Shown in pieces: positions 1-11,376 of a stretch of DNA of 64,000 nucleotides. Both the position numbers and the translations under genes were made by a program. Positions within the stretch are counted from its first letter, which is position 1; the number at the start of each line of letters is the position of its first letter. A model generated the notes under the pieces. It ran no database searches. It had not been told where the DNA came from and was given only the letters and a program-made list of their open reading frames with translations. This stretch comes from Multifurca ochricompacta (taxonomy: Eukaryota > Basidiomycota > Agaricomycetes > Russulales > Russulaceae), in the NCBI GenBank assembly GCA_022496185.1, contig WTXG01000047.1, positions 124,001-188,000 of the forward strand, read 5' to 3'.

Positions 1-374
1 TGTGGTGTGTGTTCTCGGTTCAAAAATGGTTAATCAAATTCAAATTGATATAACCCTGAACCTTGTGACATCGATGGACATTCCGTCCCATCCCCGCCTC
101 CCCGGCTGCCCTTAATCCCACGGGGTCACGGGGATGGGACAACCCGAGTCACTTTGCTGTTTCATGGGTCAACATGGCTCATGGAACACGCCGATGCCGA
201 TTTTAACCACGGATGACGAGTTTCTCTACGAGTCATTCATTCATAAGCGAGCGTACAACGGAGCAGGGAAGAAGACTACACAGATCATGATTATTAACCA
301 GAGGGAGTAATTTTTCCGTCGTCACATTATAGTTCAACCGAGCGGCCCAAAGTCGCACCTTTCCCCGCCAAATG
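1..374. other. Intergenic, nothing recognised
   Basis: No gene, RNA or repeat was recognised on either strand. The stretch lies beyond the stop codon of the minus-strand POLD4-like gene and probably holds its 3' untranslated region. Confidence 0.5.
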
Positions 375-1148
375 TTATACTTCCTCATAGAGTACATTTT
401 GTATTAGCCGCTGATCCTCATGGCCTTCTTTTGTCACTAGAATCTCTCGAACCTACAGAGGATATGTCTTCTCAGTTCATTCACTCGGAATAGAACAATA
501 CACAGGACTTTCCTCGGCTGGGGGATCCAGCCCGAGAGCTTCCGCACGCTCCCATCGCTCTAGCCGTGTCACACCAATGCATGGTCCGTACTCGTACGAT
601 CTAGACAACACCCGTAAAAGCACACCCAACCGACTTTAAAGGCCGAGCAGAATACCACGTACAGGTCAAAGACGCGTAGGATATGATGTACTGGTGATTG
701 TCCCTCTGCGTGCACTGTAACCATGGAAAACCGAAACGTCTCCAATCAGCAATCAACCATCAACCATGGAAGAATCTAGAATCGAGAAACACAACGACAG
801 ACCAGGCTGAATGTCGCCCATTTTCTCTCGGGCCCAACCGAAAGCCTTGTTCCATCGTGGATCCCCTAGGTCCAACCTCTCGCGCTCCGCCACCTCAGTG
901 GTTTCTTCCCCCCGCTCATTCTCCAACTCGGGCTCGAGATCAGGCTCATATTTGCGCTTCCCACCCACACGAATGGATGTGACTGCGATGGGTTCAGCAG
1001 GACGTGTGCTCGCCTTCCCCTTGACACTGTCCTTGGCAATGCTGCTACCACTGCGCTTGACGGAGGTAAAGGATAGTATGCCTTGTCTCAAGCTACCAGA
1101 GCTCTTTGGCTCCTGTGCCCTAACTGAGCTAGATCGTTGAGGGGCCAT
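375..1148 (-). CDS. cdm1: DNA polymerase delta small subunit (POLD4/Cdm1-like)
   Basis: This encodes the smallest subunit of replicative DNA polymerase delta, a nuclear protein that stabilises the holoenzyme and helps couple it to PCNA. I read four exons, 1148-803, 714-663, 600-504 and 452-375, giving 190 residues in one frame. The N-terminus is basic and carries QGILSF, a degenerate PCNA-interacting motif, at about residues 23-28. The C-terminal half holds the family signature: RWNKAFGWAREKMG, then HHILRVFDL, then SYEYGPCIGVTRLERWERA and LGLDPP. Splice donors are GTCTGT, GTACGT and GTGTAT. The family signature is split by introns, so a single-exon reading recovers only the first 115 codons. 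The downstream neighbour on the other strand is tRNA-Ile. No frame break was seen. The identification is firm; the exact third donor is the least certain part. Confidence 0.88.
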
Positions 1149-1277
1149 AATCGTGGTGGATGTTACAAGTTGAGGAGGGCTTGTGGTTACAAATGTTGGA
1201 ATTCACTCGGGCCTCCCGCATTCGTTACTTGTCACACCATGATGTAATCATGCAGCAAAGATTTGAATAAATAACAA

Positions 1278-1351
1278 GGCCGACTAGCTCAGTTGGTTAG
1301 AGCGTCGTGCTAATAACGCGAAGGTCTTGGGTTCGATCCCCACGTTGGCCA
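1278..1351 (+). tRNA. tRNA-Ile (anticodon AAU)
   Basis: A 74-nt cloverleaf is visible. The acceptor stem pairs GGCCGAC with GTTGGCC, with an A discriminator. The D arm holds AGCTCAGTTGGTTAGAGC. The anticodon stem TCGTG/CGCGA closes the loop CTAATAA, giving anticodon AAT. The T arm holds GGTTCGATCC. There is no intron. CCA is not encoded, as expected for a eukaryotic nuclear tRNA. Confidence 0.95.
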
Positions 1352-1556
1352 TGATGTTTTTTATATTTCGCTTCTATATATTCTTCCCACGTGACTCAAC
1401 CAACACCGCCCGACCATCATCGTTGCCGTTGGTCGTTGTCGTCGTCCTTGTGTGAACATTTTGTGATTAACCATCATTTCTAACTCCCTAGAGGAGTCTC
1501 ATTTCTTGTCTCCTTGGTGCATATGCCTTCGGTATAAGGCAACGACTGCGGTTTTC

Positions 1557-2910
1557 ATGGATCAAGCTCAAATTTTTTACGCGGTGATAATCGCATTTTC
1601 TGCAGGGTTAGCACTAGTAAGTTTTCGTATGATGAAGGAGACGGGTCTGTGTGGACGTGATGAAAACTAGTATCATCCTTGTTCTTAGAGCCGTGGGCCG
1701 TCTATTTAGACGTGCGCCAAGGCGCAGACGAGCATTCATGGGCGCGACGCAATCATGCCGCCTTTTCTGATCCTGATCCATTCATTCATGCTCCCGTGTA
1801 AAATGGGGTGGCTATTTCTAACTTGGACAAGTATACTCATGAGCTACCCCCAGGCATACCTCGCACTCGTCGCATCGACACCCCCACCTCTCCAAGAACT
1901 ACCGTCTGAGAACAACTACCGCGCACCCAAGGACCCGAATACGTCGCGACCTCTGCCATCTATACAAGATGCTGCCTCTTTAGACTTGAGCATCATAATA
2001 CCAGCCTATAACGAGACCCAACGTCTACCATCGATGCTCTCGTCTACCCTCGAACACCTCTCATCGTTTCCCAAACGCTCCTTCGAGATCCTCATCATAG
2101 ACGACGGTTCCTCAGATGGTACAGCCTCCGTCGCGCTCAAACTCGCGGCAGAACGCCACCCGAAAGCGACATCCGGGTCGTGCAGCTCGAGCTGAATCGT
2201 GGGAAGGGTGGCGCCGTGCGCCATGGTATGCTACACGCCCGTGGACGACGGCTTCTCATGGTCGACGCGGATGGCGCCAGTCGTTTCGCTGATTCGAGCT
2301 GTTGCTGGACGCGCTAGATTCGATTGCACCCACGGAGAGCGATGCGGCAGGGATCGCGATCGGTAGCAGGGCACATCTTGTCAAGACCGAGGCGGTCGTC
2401 AAAGTACGTTTTTATTTTTTTATTTTTTCTATTTACCGTTCTTTTTTCTTTCACTTTTCTGTTTAATTTTAATTTTAATTTTTTTTTCGGCCTATGTGTG
2501 GTTCCATGCGGACAGTGACGGCATATCTGACACCTGATAATTTGTGCTTGTAGCGGTCCTTCATACGCAATTTTCTCATGTATGGCTTGCACACCGTCCT
2601 CCGCATCGCAGGCGTCGGCCATGTGCGCGATACACAGTGTGGATTCAAGTTGTTCTCGCGCGCCGCGGCGAGGGCTTTATTCCCGCGCCAACATCTCGCC
2701 ACTTGGATTTTCGACGTTGAGATCCTGTTGCTCGCCAAGACGTTAAGTATTCCCGTCGTAGAGGTGCCCGTGACGTGGAACGAGGTCGCGGGAAGCAAGC
2801 TTAGCGTCGTACAGGACTCGTTGCGGATGTTGCGCGACCTGTTGGTCCTTCGGGCGAACCAGCTGCTTGGACGTTGGACTATGGGAGAGGAGAAGCTCAA
2901 GGCGGATTGA
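1557..2910 (+). CDS. ALG5: Dolichyl-phosphate beta-glucosyltransferase (ALG5), frame broken twice
   Basis: ALG5 transfers glucose from UDP-glucose to dolichyl phosphate at the ER membrane, making the donor for the last sugars of the N-glycan precursor. Exons are 1557-1616, 1854-2403 and 2554-2910. The N-terminal exon gives a membrane anchor ([14 protein letters not shown]). The GT-A domain starts with [10 protein letters not shown] and has [10 protein letters not shown] and VDADGAS, the nucleotide-sugar and metal-binding segments. The C-terminal exon holds [17 protein letters not shown], highly typical of ALG5. The frame shifts twice, near 2163-2165 (AAA) and 2293-2294 (TT). At each point one missing base in the run restores the family sequence; the corrected length of 322 residues fits the family. 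I treat these as probable sequence errors, but a real broken allele is possible. The 237-nt first intron is long for this window. Confidence 0.88.
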
Positions 2911-3490
2911 TGCGGACATTCTATTGAGTTCGCTTGTTAAGGGTCCTTTGCTGTATTTGATTCACTTTTCCCTCTCGCGAAATTAGACCTGAGAATGAGT
3001 TGTCCATGATCGTGGACATCACCTGGTAAAGTTTGAAAAAGTAGGGTAGGCCATAATTTAAATGCCTGCAACCACATTAATCCCCCGGCCTTTGGATCCG
3101 GAATAGGTCCAGTCCAGCAGTGGTACGACCGCATCATTACTAATATTCACATCTGTTAATTTGTTGAAGTAATTTTAAAGTTGTCAATAAACATGATAAT
3201 TTTAATTTTATCGATTACTCGAATAACCGGGGGTGGGGGTATTTTCTCTGGGGCTGCGGTCATACCCTGATATCTTACATAGTATAGTAGTTGCTAGGGG
3301 ACTCACTGTACTAGTAACCGCGCCACTTAGGCAAAGCCTTGAAGCGCGTTTTCAATAAAGTCGATCCAAAAATTAAATTAAATTAAATTAAAAAAGAACC
3401 ACTGCACTGACCAAAGTCACGTTTCATTTCCCAGAGCCAGCCCTCGACGTGGTTGTCTCTTGTGCTCTTCGTCTACTGGAAAAGCCAAAT
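2911..3490. other. Intergenic between ALG5 and the NLR gene
   Basis: No gene was recognised. It is AT-rich and contains a short AAATT iteration near 3371-3391. It probably holds the ALG5 3' UTR and the NLR promoter. Confidence 0.5.
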
Positions 3491-6400
3491 ATGCAATCTT
3501 CTAGATCGTCTCCTCTCAAGGAAACCTTACGCAGGGTCTTTCCTGTGTTAATTGGCAATAGTCAGCCGGTCTGTGAGTCGTCGTCGCGAGAGGGGAAAGT
3601 ACTGTCATACAGTTCATTGATTGACCCTTCGTCCAGCTATCAGCTCAAATCCTGTCCCATCCGTGCCTATCAGTGAAGGAATCGATATCGGGATTAGCGG
3701 GATTGAAACTTCTCTTGCGGTTTTGAAGGAAGGGAGTGCCCTCGTAGGGAAGATCCCTTACATCGGCCCCATCGCAGGTCTCCTACTCCAAGTTCTTACG
3801 ATACGAGGTGTGAGTGAACCCCTTTATTTTCCAGACCCAGGTTTTGGTGTGTTGATCAGTACGTCGCTAGGAAGTGAGGCAGTATAAAGAAGAGTGGAAG
3901 GTGGTCATGCGTAAAGTTGGCCGAGTCGCTGGCCTCGTTGTCCACGTTGGAGAGTTGTGCCAAGGTCACGATCTGAAGGAAAACGATCTCCCATCTGGTC
4001 TGCGTGCCATTTTGTACTCCCTTCAGAGGTATGCATGCCTCTGCCGTGTCTGTCTTTGTTCATGGACTGATCAAAGACAAGCGAACTACCCGAGATCGAG
4101 GCTGCGCTTAAACAATGTGCCAAGAAAAAAGGGTTCCAGGAGCTCCTTTTACGCAAGGACATGCTGCAGAAGGTCAAGCAATATGACGGCGAGCTATTTA
4201 ATTTACTTCAAACGTTTCATGTTGGTTTTAGTTTTCTCATCCCTAAGTGGCTACTACTAATCATACCGCACTACAGGCCGAGCTGTCCTTGGATATTCGC
4301 TTTGCGCAGATTGTTCAAGACCGTAAGGTAGCCGCTTGACCCTCGACTACACTGCACTAGCAGATATCAGTCATTGATCCATTTGACAGGCTATCCCGGC
4401 AGGCTCGACCGAGAACCAGTGAGTATCATACGTCCTCACTCACTGACTCAGTATTCATGGCGTTCAGGTTCCTAATACCCGCTGGCAAACCCATTACACC
4501 ACAATTGTTTTTTGGGCGCGATGCCGAGCTCGCCCAGATCATTGACATGATTTTCACCCATGTCGGGTCGCGTCCCGCCCGCATTGCTATCCTTGGACTT
4601 GGAGGCTATGGAAAAACGACCCTTGCCAGAGCAGTCCTCGCGCATCACCGTGTTCAAGAACATTTTGGGAACAACAGATGTTTTGTCGCCTGTGAATCGG
4701 TCTTCTCATATGGTTCCCTTTTGATCGAATTGGCCAAGTCACTCGGCATCTTGGACAGAGGATTGGACGCCTCTTGGTCTCACATACATGCCGCATTGAG
4801 TGCCGATGAGCTCATTCTCTGCATCGATAATTTCGAGTCACCTTGGGATCAGGATGGCGAATGAGACACTCTGTTGAAGAACTTCTGGCTAGGATCACAG
4901 AGCTCCCTCGAGTCACTGTGCTTATCACAATGAGGGGTACGGAACGACCAGCCCAGACCCAGTGGACACAACCCCCTCTTGCACCATTGGAAACCCTCAG
5001 TCTTGATGCCGCCAAGGAAGTCTGGAAACATATCACCAATAGCTATGACACCTTTTCAGAGGAACTTATTAAAGCTGTGGACTTTGTACCCCTTGCTGTC
5101 ACTCTCCTGGCCCACTTGGCTCAGGCAACCCTGCCTGAGTTATTACTGGAAGAATGGAAAGAGAAACAAATCAAACTTATTAAAAGGGGACAGGTTCATA
5201 AACTGTCAAACCTTGAGCACTCCATCCAGTTGTCTATCGAAAGTGGCAGGATGAAAGCCACTCCATCTGCCAAGGATTTGCTCGGAATTCTTAGCATGCT
5301 GCCAGATGGAATACATATCAAGCAGTTGAAGAAGTTTAAAGAGGTTCTTTCGATATTGATATCCTATCTGGCCTTCGTGGTCTGCAGCAATGCGGCTTAA
5401 TTAATATAATTGAAGAGAGATATCAAACTCATCCAATTATTCGCCATTTTTGTAATGGCCAAGGCCTCATAACCTCAAAGCATGAAGCTTCCTTGAAAGA
5501 CTTTTATGTCACACTGGCACAGGCAGGAGGACAACCACAGGGAATAGAGCCTCAAATTTCTGTTATGTTGATGTTGGAAGTGAATAACATAAAGGCAATG
5601 CTGTTAAATCTGTTGAAGTCAGACTATAATGACCAACCAGCATTAGTCAATGCCATCCTCTCATTTACATATTTCCACCAGATCATTGGGGACTTCTCTG
5701 AACAACTAATCAGTGAATCTGTCCGGTTTGTTAAAATGAATAATCTTGCCCAATCACTGCTCATAAGCTGTCTTCACCGCTGGGGGTGTCTATGTTATTC
5801 TTCATATGACACTCAGAATGCAAAGCTCAGGGCCCAAGAAGCAGAAAAATTATGCTTATCAGGCTCAAATGCTAACAGCCCATTACATGCCCTAGTCATA
5901 ATAGAACTTGGTCAAATTTACATCCAGCAAGGTACAATTCATGAAGCAGAACCTGTTTTTAAAAAAGCTTTAACAATATATGGGGCTGCTAATGATGGTT
6001 TGGGCCAAGGCAATGCTCTCATGGGCCTTGGTCAAGTCTATCAGAGGCTACACAAGCTGGATGAGGCTGAGGCCTCATATCAAAAGGCATTAGAATATCA
6101 TGAAGCTGGTAAAAGTTTTCACGGCCAAGGAAACGGCTATAAAGGACTCGGAGAGGTACAACTTAGGCTTAACAAGTTAAGCGAAGCAGAGACTTCATTT
6201 AAAAGGGCTTTGGAGTGTTATAAGGCTACCAATTTGGTCCTGGAGCAGGGCAATACCCATCTCAGACTTGGAGAAGTGTATCATCGTTTGGGAAAGTACG
6301 ATGACGCAGAGTCCTCATTTCAAAAGGCATTCAAGTTTCACAAGGCTGCAAATGATGCTATATGGCAAGGAACCGATTACAACGCACTTGGGTCCATATA

Positions 6401-6674
6401 CTTAGAAATGAATAAGTTAGATGATGCAGAAGCCATATATACCAAGTCAGCAAACCTCTACAGAGCAATTGCACCCTCTCATGCAGATCACGGTGGTGCT
6501 TTGAATGGGCTAGGAAGGGTGTACATGAGGAGATCCCAACTTGAACAAGCTAAGAGCATGTTTGAGAAGGCACTTGAGATTCATAAGCGAGCACAGGATC
6601 TAGAGTGGGAGAAGTGGGACCTGGATTGCTTGAATGATGTCCTGTCCAAGATAGGGAGGCCTGGACAGGGATGA
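3491..6674 (+). CDS. NLR-type STAND protein: MLKL-like helical N-terminus, NB-ARC, TPR
   Basis: This is a fungal NLR-like STAND ATPase, the class that mediates non-self recognition and regulated cell death in fungi. Exons are 3491-3572, 3637-3809, 3871-4028, 4082-4220, 4277-4327, 4390-4418 and 4468-6674, for 946 residues after two one-base repairs. Residues about 20-200 form a helical domain like the MLKL N-terminal four-helix domain of Agaricomycete NLRs (GKIPYIGPIAGLLLQ, QYKEEWKVVM, LPSGLRAILYSLQ). The nucleotide-binding part has Walker A GLGGYGKTTLA, a Walker B-like LILCIDNFESPWD, sensor-like VTVLITMRGTERP and a GLPL-like VPLAVTLLAH. The C-terminus is an array of about 40-residue TPRs (LGQVYQRL, LGEVYHRL, LGSIYLEM, LGRVYMRR). 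Frame breaks near 4860 (GAA) and 5348-5350 (TTT) each fit one lost base. Start at 3491 gives a natural N-terminus; an upstream in-frame ATG lies at 3449. Ligand and partners are unknown. Confidence 0.85.
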
Positions 6675-7583
6675 TTGTAGTACAACACATACAATTTAAC
6701 TGTAACCCGACGTGTGATAGCTCGATCAAAACTGTTTGATATTGTCCATGCGCTCCACCTAAGAACACAACCCAAAACTTGAGTTGTCAGCTACAGTATC
6801 AGTTATAAGGAAAAGGTACTGAATATCGTTCTCTGTGGCTGGTAGCTGAATACAATAGATCCACCTGGGACCTTCGGATTTCCTCCAGAATCCGGAAAAT
6901 TCTGCCATCTCTCGTGACCTTTCCGTTTCTCAGTAAATCACATAGTGAGACCACGGGGTTTGTTACAATAAAGCTCATGATTCACATTTGCTGGTCCTAT
7001 CTTGATCGGCAGCATGGAGCTGGGGGAAAAGCAGTATAAGCCACGAGGGCAACAAAGACAATATGGATGACGAGGGTGGAATGCGGGAAAGATAAAATAG
7101 AACAAGCGGTGAACTTGGGAACATCACCCTGTACATGACCTCAAACCATTTTTCCCCGTGAGGTAATGGGCCCCAGGCTCCGGAAAGTCTACTACTTCCG
7201 TTTCCTCACCACAGCAACAGAATAAGAAGGTCCTCTCTATGCTCCCATGCAAGCAGGCCACGGTCGCAATCGCGCGGGGTCCAGAATTGAAAATGGTAGA
7301 CTGTGTTAGAACACAACACACACGCTTCTAGACATCTTGATGAGAGACTGCCACAGAACAAGCACACTGGAAGGCATATCAGAAATACAGAGCCATTTAA
7401 TTTGACATCCATCGACAGGTCAGTTTGGAGTGGGGCCACTTTGAACCAGCGAAAGGCGTTAGGACCCTTTTTGAAGCGATGGTGTCGCCGTTGAGAGACC
7501 ACACGCCGCGATTGATTAGAAAGTCCTCATCAACGTATTCACGTTGACTGTAAAAGACACTGGGAATGATAGGCATTGAGTAC
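6675..7583. other. Gene-poor stretch downstream of the NLR
   Basis: No supported gene, RNA or repeat. Short open frames on both strands have no recognisable composition. The last eight bases, 7576-7583, are the left target-site duplication of the MITE that follows. Confidence 0.5.
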
Positions 7584-7841
7584 TAGGGCTGCGCACCGCA
7601 CCCGTACCTCACGGTATGGACGGGTCCGTAGTACGGTTGCCGTACCCGTGCCGTACCAGCTCAACTCAATCAATGACGGACGGTGGACGGGCACAGAAAA
7701 ACCCATCCAAACCTGTCAAAAAATGGCCATCAACAGCATTGACTGAATATCTAAACCTCAGGCAGTAATACCGCCTAATACCGTATACCGTACCCGTACC
7801 CGTCTTCCGACCGTCAAATAGACGGACGGTGCGCAACCCTA
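7584..7841. mobile_element. hAT-type MITE (258 bp, non-autonomous)
   Basis: A short element is bounded by inverted ends TAGGGCTGCGCACCG and CGGTGCGCAACCCTA, flanked by a perfect 8-bp direct repeat TTGAGTAC at 7576-7583 and 7842-7849. TAGGG termini and 8-bp target duplications are the hallmark of the hAT superfamily. The interior is rich in ACGG/CCGT motifs, has no coding capacity and is related to the ends of the larger element at 34,436-37,323. The perfect duplication suggests a recent insertion. Confidence 0.85.
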
Positions 7842-9805
7842 TTGAGTACTTGCCTTGCCAGTGGCGACTTGTCTTGTGCACAGTTAATTTTACCTAATGT
7901 AGGATAGCGGGCGCTGTGCTGCGGCGAAGGCGGATATCAACAATAGATCAGCTCAGCTCCAGGATGAAGAAGAGGTACGAGGGGTGCGGGACACACTATG
8001 ACTGTTTCTTCACTCTTCCAACTATGCATGCTTTAGGTGCATGTGGGCCTTGAGTTTTCCCAAGGTTCCCCCACTATCTTATGGCTATGTGAGCGTAAAA
8101 GAAGTTGATCACGGAGTCGTGGGCGCAGTATATAGGGTCGATGGAGGCGGCATCAAATTAGTTGAAACTTGAAAATCGAGGTCACCGGGTGGCAGCCGTG
8201 CATGTTGATCGAACCACGTTATAGAGTTATGTTGCGCATTGTCTATTAACAGGCCTCATAACAGGCCTCAATCCTCTTTGATCGTCTTGCACTCCTCTCA
8301 CGGATATCCATTTTGAAAGGAGGAGACATTGGTTACCGCATGCCGCTCTACGCATCCACGACTCGGTAGCTGCGTCCTTGAACCGTGGTGCTGTGAATTT
8401 TTTGTTCCTAGAACGTATCTCAAGATCATCACGATCGATGGCAGTCCGACCAGTGGCACTCCCTTCACCGCACCCGAGGCACCGCACTTAAGTCTGCTGG
8501 TTTACCCCCACTCAAGAGCCGAAACTACCCTTACTTATACCCAGACGGGGGGCTACGTCGTGGACCGTGCGTTGGAGTCCTCCAAAGGCGTCATGTCGGG
8601 GGCGTGTAGTTGATAGCTCCTGATAGCCGATACAGGTGCTGTCGGTGCCCTGTTGCGTATTGAAGTCGCGCTGCACTGGATGTGCTTGCGCTTGTGAACG
8701 GGGGCTGTGGTGGATCCAAGTCGATCTTGGCAACTAGGCGCGTTCTGCCATGGTGGTGTCCAAGTGCGTCGAGCCCTCCTTCGCACCCCGTGTAGCGCGC
8801 ACCAAGCAGCTTGGAATGAGGACAAAGCGGTCATTGGCTCGTTCGACAGGATACCCCTAATACTTGGTATTATCGCTCCTGTTGGTTTAGCCTTCAACAG
8901 ATCACTTCACAAGTCTAAATCTCCTGGACGCAGTTCCACTCCAAAAGTAGTCCTATATCCCTGCGCCTTCTGGGAAGCCATGCCCATCTCTTACCACATC
9001 AGATTCGCCAACAGAGTCGGGATCAATTGGGGCGGGATCATTCTGCAGCCAATAAATGATCGAAATTCCCCATCATGTCACTACCACTGGCGCTCTGCAA
9101 TTACCTTTCGTGGCCATGATCGACTACGTGCTAAATGTCAACGTGTTGGACCTCTCCTCATACATTCATTCATTTGTATCTCTTCTTCACAGCATCGTTG
9201 TCGCACGGGATTCTAAATAATTTTCGCTTTCGCTGCTGTTCAGAAGCAGGCCCGTATTGATTCGCGTACCCAGTTTAGCACGAATAATGGACGATCTATC
9301 CCTCATCAGTCAATCACGCTGTCCGCTGTGGTTCTCAGGGTTTTTACATGACATAACAAAGCTCCAACTAGCGCACCTTCAGCTTTGAAGATACTGGTTT
9401 TATTTGCCACGAAGGTCCTACATGCGGCAAAACTCTGCACTCGCTCCTTCCATAATTGGTTAACGATAAACTAAGAACATGCATCACGACATTGGCACGA
9501 TCCCTGTATCACAATCGTGCAGCATTGTAGCATTGCATGGCACGCAGTAACCACACTCCTGCTTTGTGCATTAGATGGCTAGGTTGTCCTGACAATTATC
9601 GCACTATTCCCGGACTCTCCGACTCATGTACAACTCGAGGCGCAAGGTCCGAGAGCTTGCTACACGAGTGCCCCGAGATACTGTCACTGCGGGGCATGGT
9701 GTCCTGACCTGCTATAAGAAATGTGAGCAGCTTGGAGGAGTTGCTTTTCAAAAAGCTCAGTTTAACACTGAATCAGCTAATAAGCTTCCCCTTTCCCTTA
9801 GACCA
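7842..9805. other. Intergenic, about 2 kb, nothing recognised
   Basis: No conserved protein, RNA gene or repeat was recognised. Open frames such as those at 8329-8613 and 8707-9216 on the plus strand lack domain signatures and have dense overlapping frames on the other strand, so I do not call them. The right end probably carries the promoter of the seven-TM gene. Confidence 0.45.
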
Positions 9806-10890
9806 ATGTCTGGCAGCTGCGCCGATAAAATTCTTTCAAACCCAGACCTAGCGGGTATCGGGGTTAGTTTGCGTGCTTCATTTATCAACTCTGCGTTTTT
9901 TCGTATTGACTGTTTCATTCTTTAGACCCGCATCAACTTCTACGTGACGATAGTCCTGACTGCTCTAATACCTGAGAATGAACACACAACTGAACTCGTG
10001 GACGGACTATACGAAAATTCTGTGTTTTATGGACTCGGTCTTGTCATCACCGCCGTCATCCAGACTCTACAAAATCAGCTGGACTTGTATCATGCAATTT
10101 TCGTGATGCAAATCATATTCTCCCTCGATTTCGTCTATGCATACGGTACATTTTGTGTCCACTCGAGCACGCCCTTGAAGCGCTGATTGGGTGCGGGTAT
10201 ATGCAGGTATGAAAAGATTCATGCGGTCTTCGAGGAGTGATCTCCGCATGAAGATGGTTATCGCGGTCCAGATATTCTCAACGGTGGTGTTTACCATCTG
10301 GCTGCTATACGTGTGGATCGAAGACAGCCACTTTGGCTCGCAGCCCGACTGCAACCATCTCGTCAAATATGTCATCCTTTTTTTCAACGTCCCGGCAAAT
10401 TCAATCTGGTTACGGATCTTCTTCATCATTAGCCTCGTCTTTGCCGCTTTCTCGTTATTATTCAAGTTTAGCGCAATTGTTTCCGTTCATATGGAAAACT
10501 TTTTGGATTCGACTCCCATCGGAGAACAAAAGAACAGCCCGACGAAGGTTGCCAGTGTGCGCGCCTATTCCCTGAGTCTCTCACTGGTGTAAGTTAGTTT
10601 AGTCAAGCCATCACAAGATCGAATCGAAACGGTTGACCCTGTGTATTAGATCTGCGGTATATGGTGTGGCGACCCTCGAGTTGATCGTGCGTAGTGTACC
10701 CATCATGGAAGAAGGCATACTCACAAGGGGGTGTTAGATCCAGCGTAACAAAGGAAACATCCAGTCCGGAGAAGACGCCTGGGGCTTTGGCCAAATTGTT
10801 TCTTTGATACTGATTCTTGAGTGCCTTATTGATGTAGCGGTAACTGTTCGTACGCGGTACATGAAGAGGAATACGCCTTCCAGTGTATGA
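9806..10890 (+). CDS. Seven-transmembrane fungal protein of unknown function
   Basis: Five exons (9806-9862, 9926-10145, 10207-10588, 10650-10686, 10738-10890) join in one frame to give 282 residues. Seven hydrophobic segments can be seen: NFYVTIVLTALIP, VFYGLGLVITAVIQTL, AIFVMQIIFSLDFVYA, VIAVQIFSTVVFTIWLLYVW, IFFIISLVFAAFSLLFKF, a segment formed across the fourth junction ending in VYGVATLELI, and GQIVSLILILECLIDVAVTV. The opening NPDLAGIG followed by RINFY and the closing segment GEDAWGFGQIVSL resemble a family of multi-pass proteins common in Agaricomycetes with no known role. The start was chosen because MSGSCADKILSNPDLAGIG leads straight into the first membrane segment. No catalytic motif was seen. 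It could be a receptor-like or channel-like protein, but nothing in the sequence decides this. Confidence 0.75.
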
Positions 10891-11376
10891 TGATGATACC
10901 TGTAAATTAGTTTTAGTAGTAATAGTATTACTGACTGGGGTCCTGTATCAGTATCAATAATATAAGTTGAGGCAAAGGCAAAGGCAGAGAGGGAGGGGGA
11001 AGGGAAAGATGAGATGCCCGTGTGTATGCACTTCAAAGCTTGCTGTTGGTGGCCGGCCACACCTAACAGCTTTTGTTTGACTGCGAGTGCGTGTCGGGTC
11101 GAGTGCTAACGCTGGCCTCTGTCGACAACAACGCAACGCAACTTTTGATCTTATCCTTATTTTTTCTAAAACTCTACTTTATCTAATTCTTTTCTTCATC
11201 GACAGGGCAGAGAAATGCCCACAGTCTCCGTTTTATCAGCTTCACCTCCGACTACATCTTTCCCGCCTTCAGCCTCTTCTGGTCAGCTCGTCTTACTTTA
11301 CCCTTTTCTATACTTTCATCCTCCCTAATCGCCCTCCACAGCCTTGCTCAACGGCCCCGCGAGACCTTTCGAAGAC
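10891..11376. other. Intergenic, probable promoter of the ubiquitin protease gene
   Basis: No gene was recognised. The right half has CT-rich tracts, common just upstream of fungal start codons. Confidence 0.45.

Noticed and set aside
811..1140. Plus-strand open frame opposite the POLD4-like gene
   Set aside because: It is the antisense of exon 1 of a well-supported gene and has no signature of its own.
1557..2910. ALG5 as a pseudogene
   Set aside because: All motifs are intact and the two breaks are single-base losses in runs, matching the general error pattern. Kept as a gene pending read-level evidence.
4843..5400. Separate gene for the second part of the NLR, or programmed frameshifting
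   Set aside because: The two shifts lie in the middle of conserved blocks, lack slippery-site features, and follow the same one-base-loss pattern seen in unrelated genes.
8707..9216. 169-residue plus-strand open frame
   Set aside because: No recognisable domain; a comparably open frame exists on the opposite strand and no splice-consistent extension was found.
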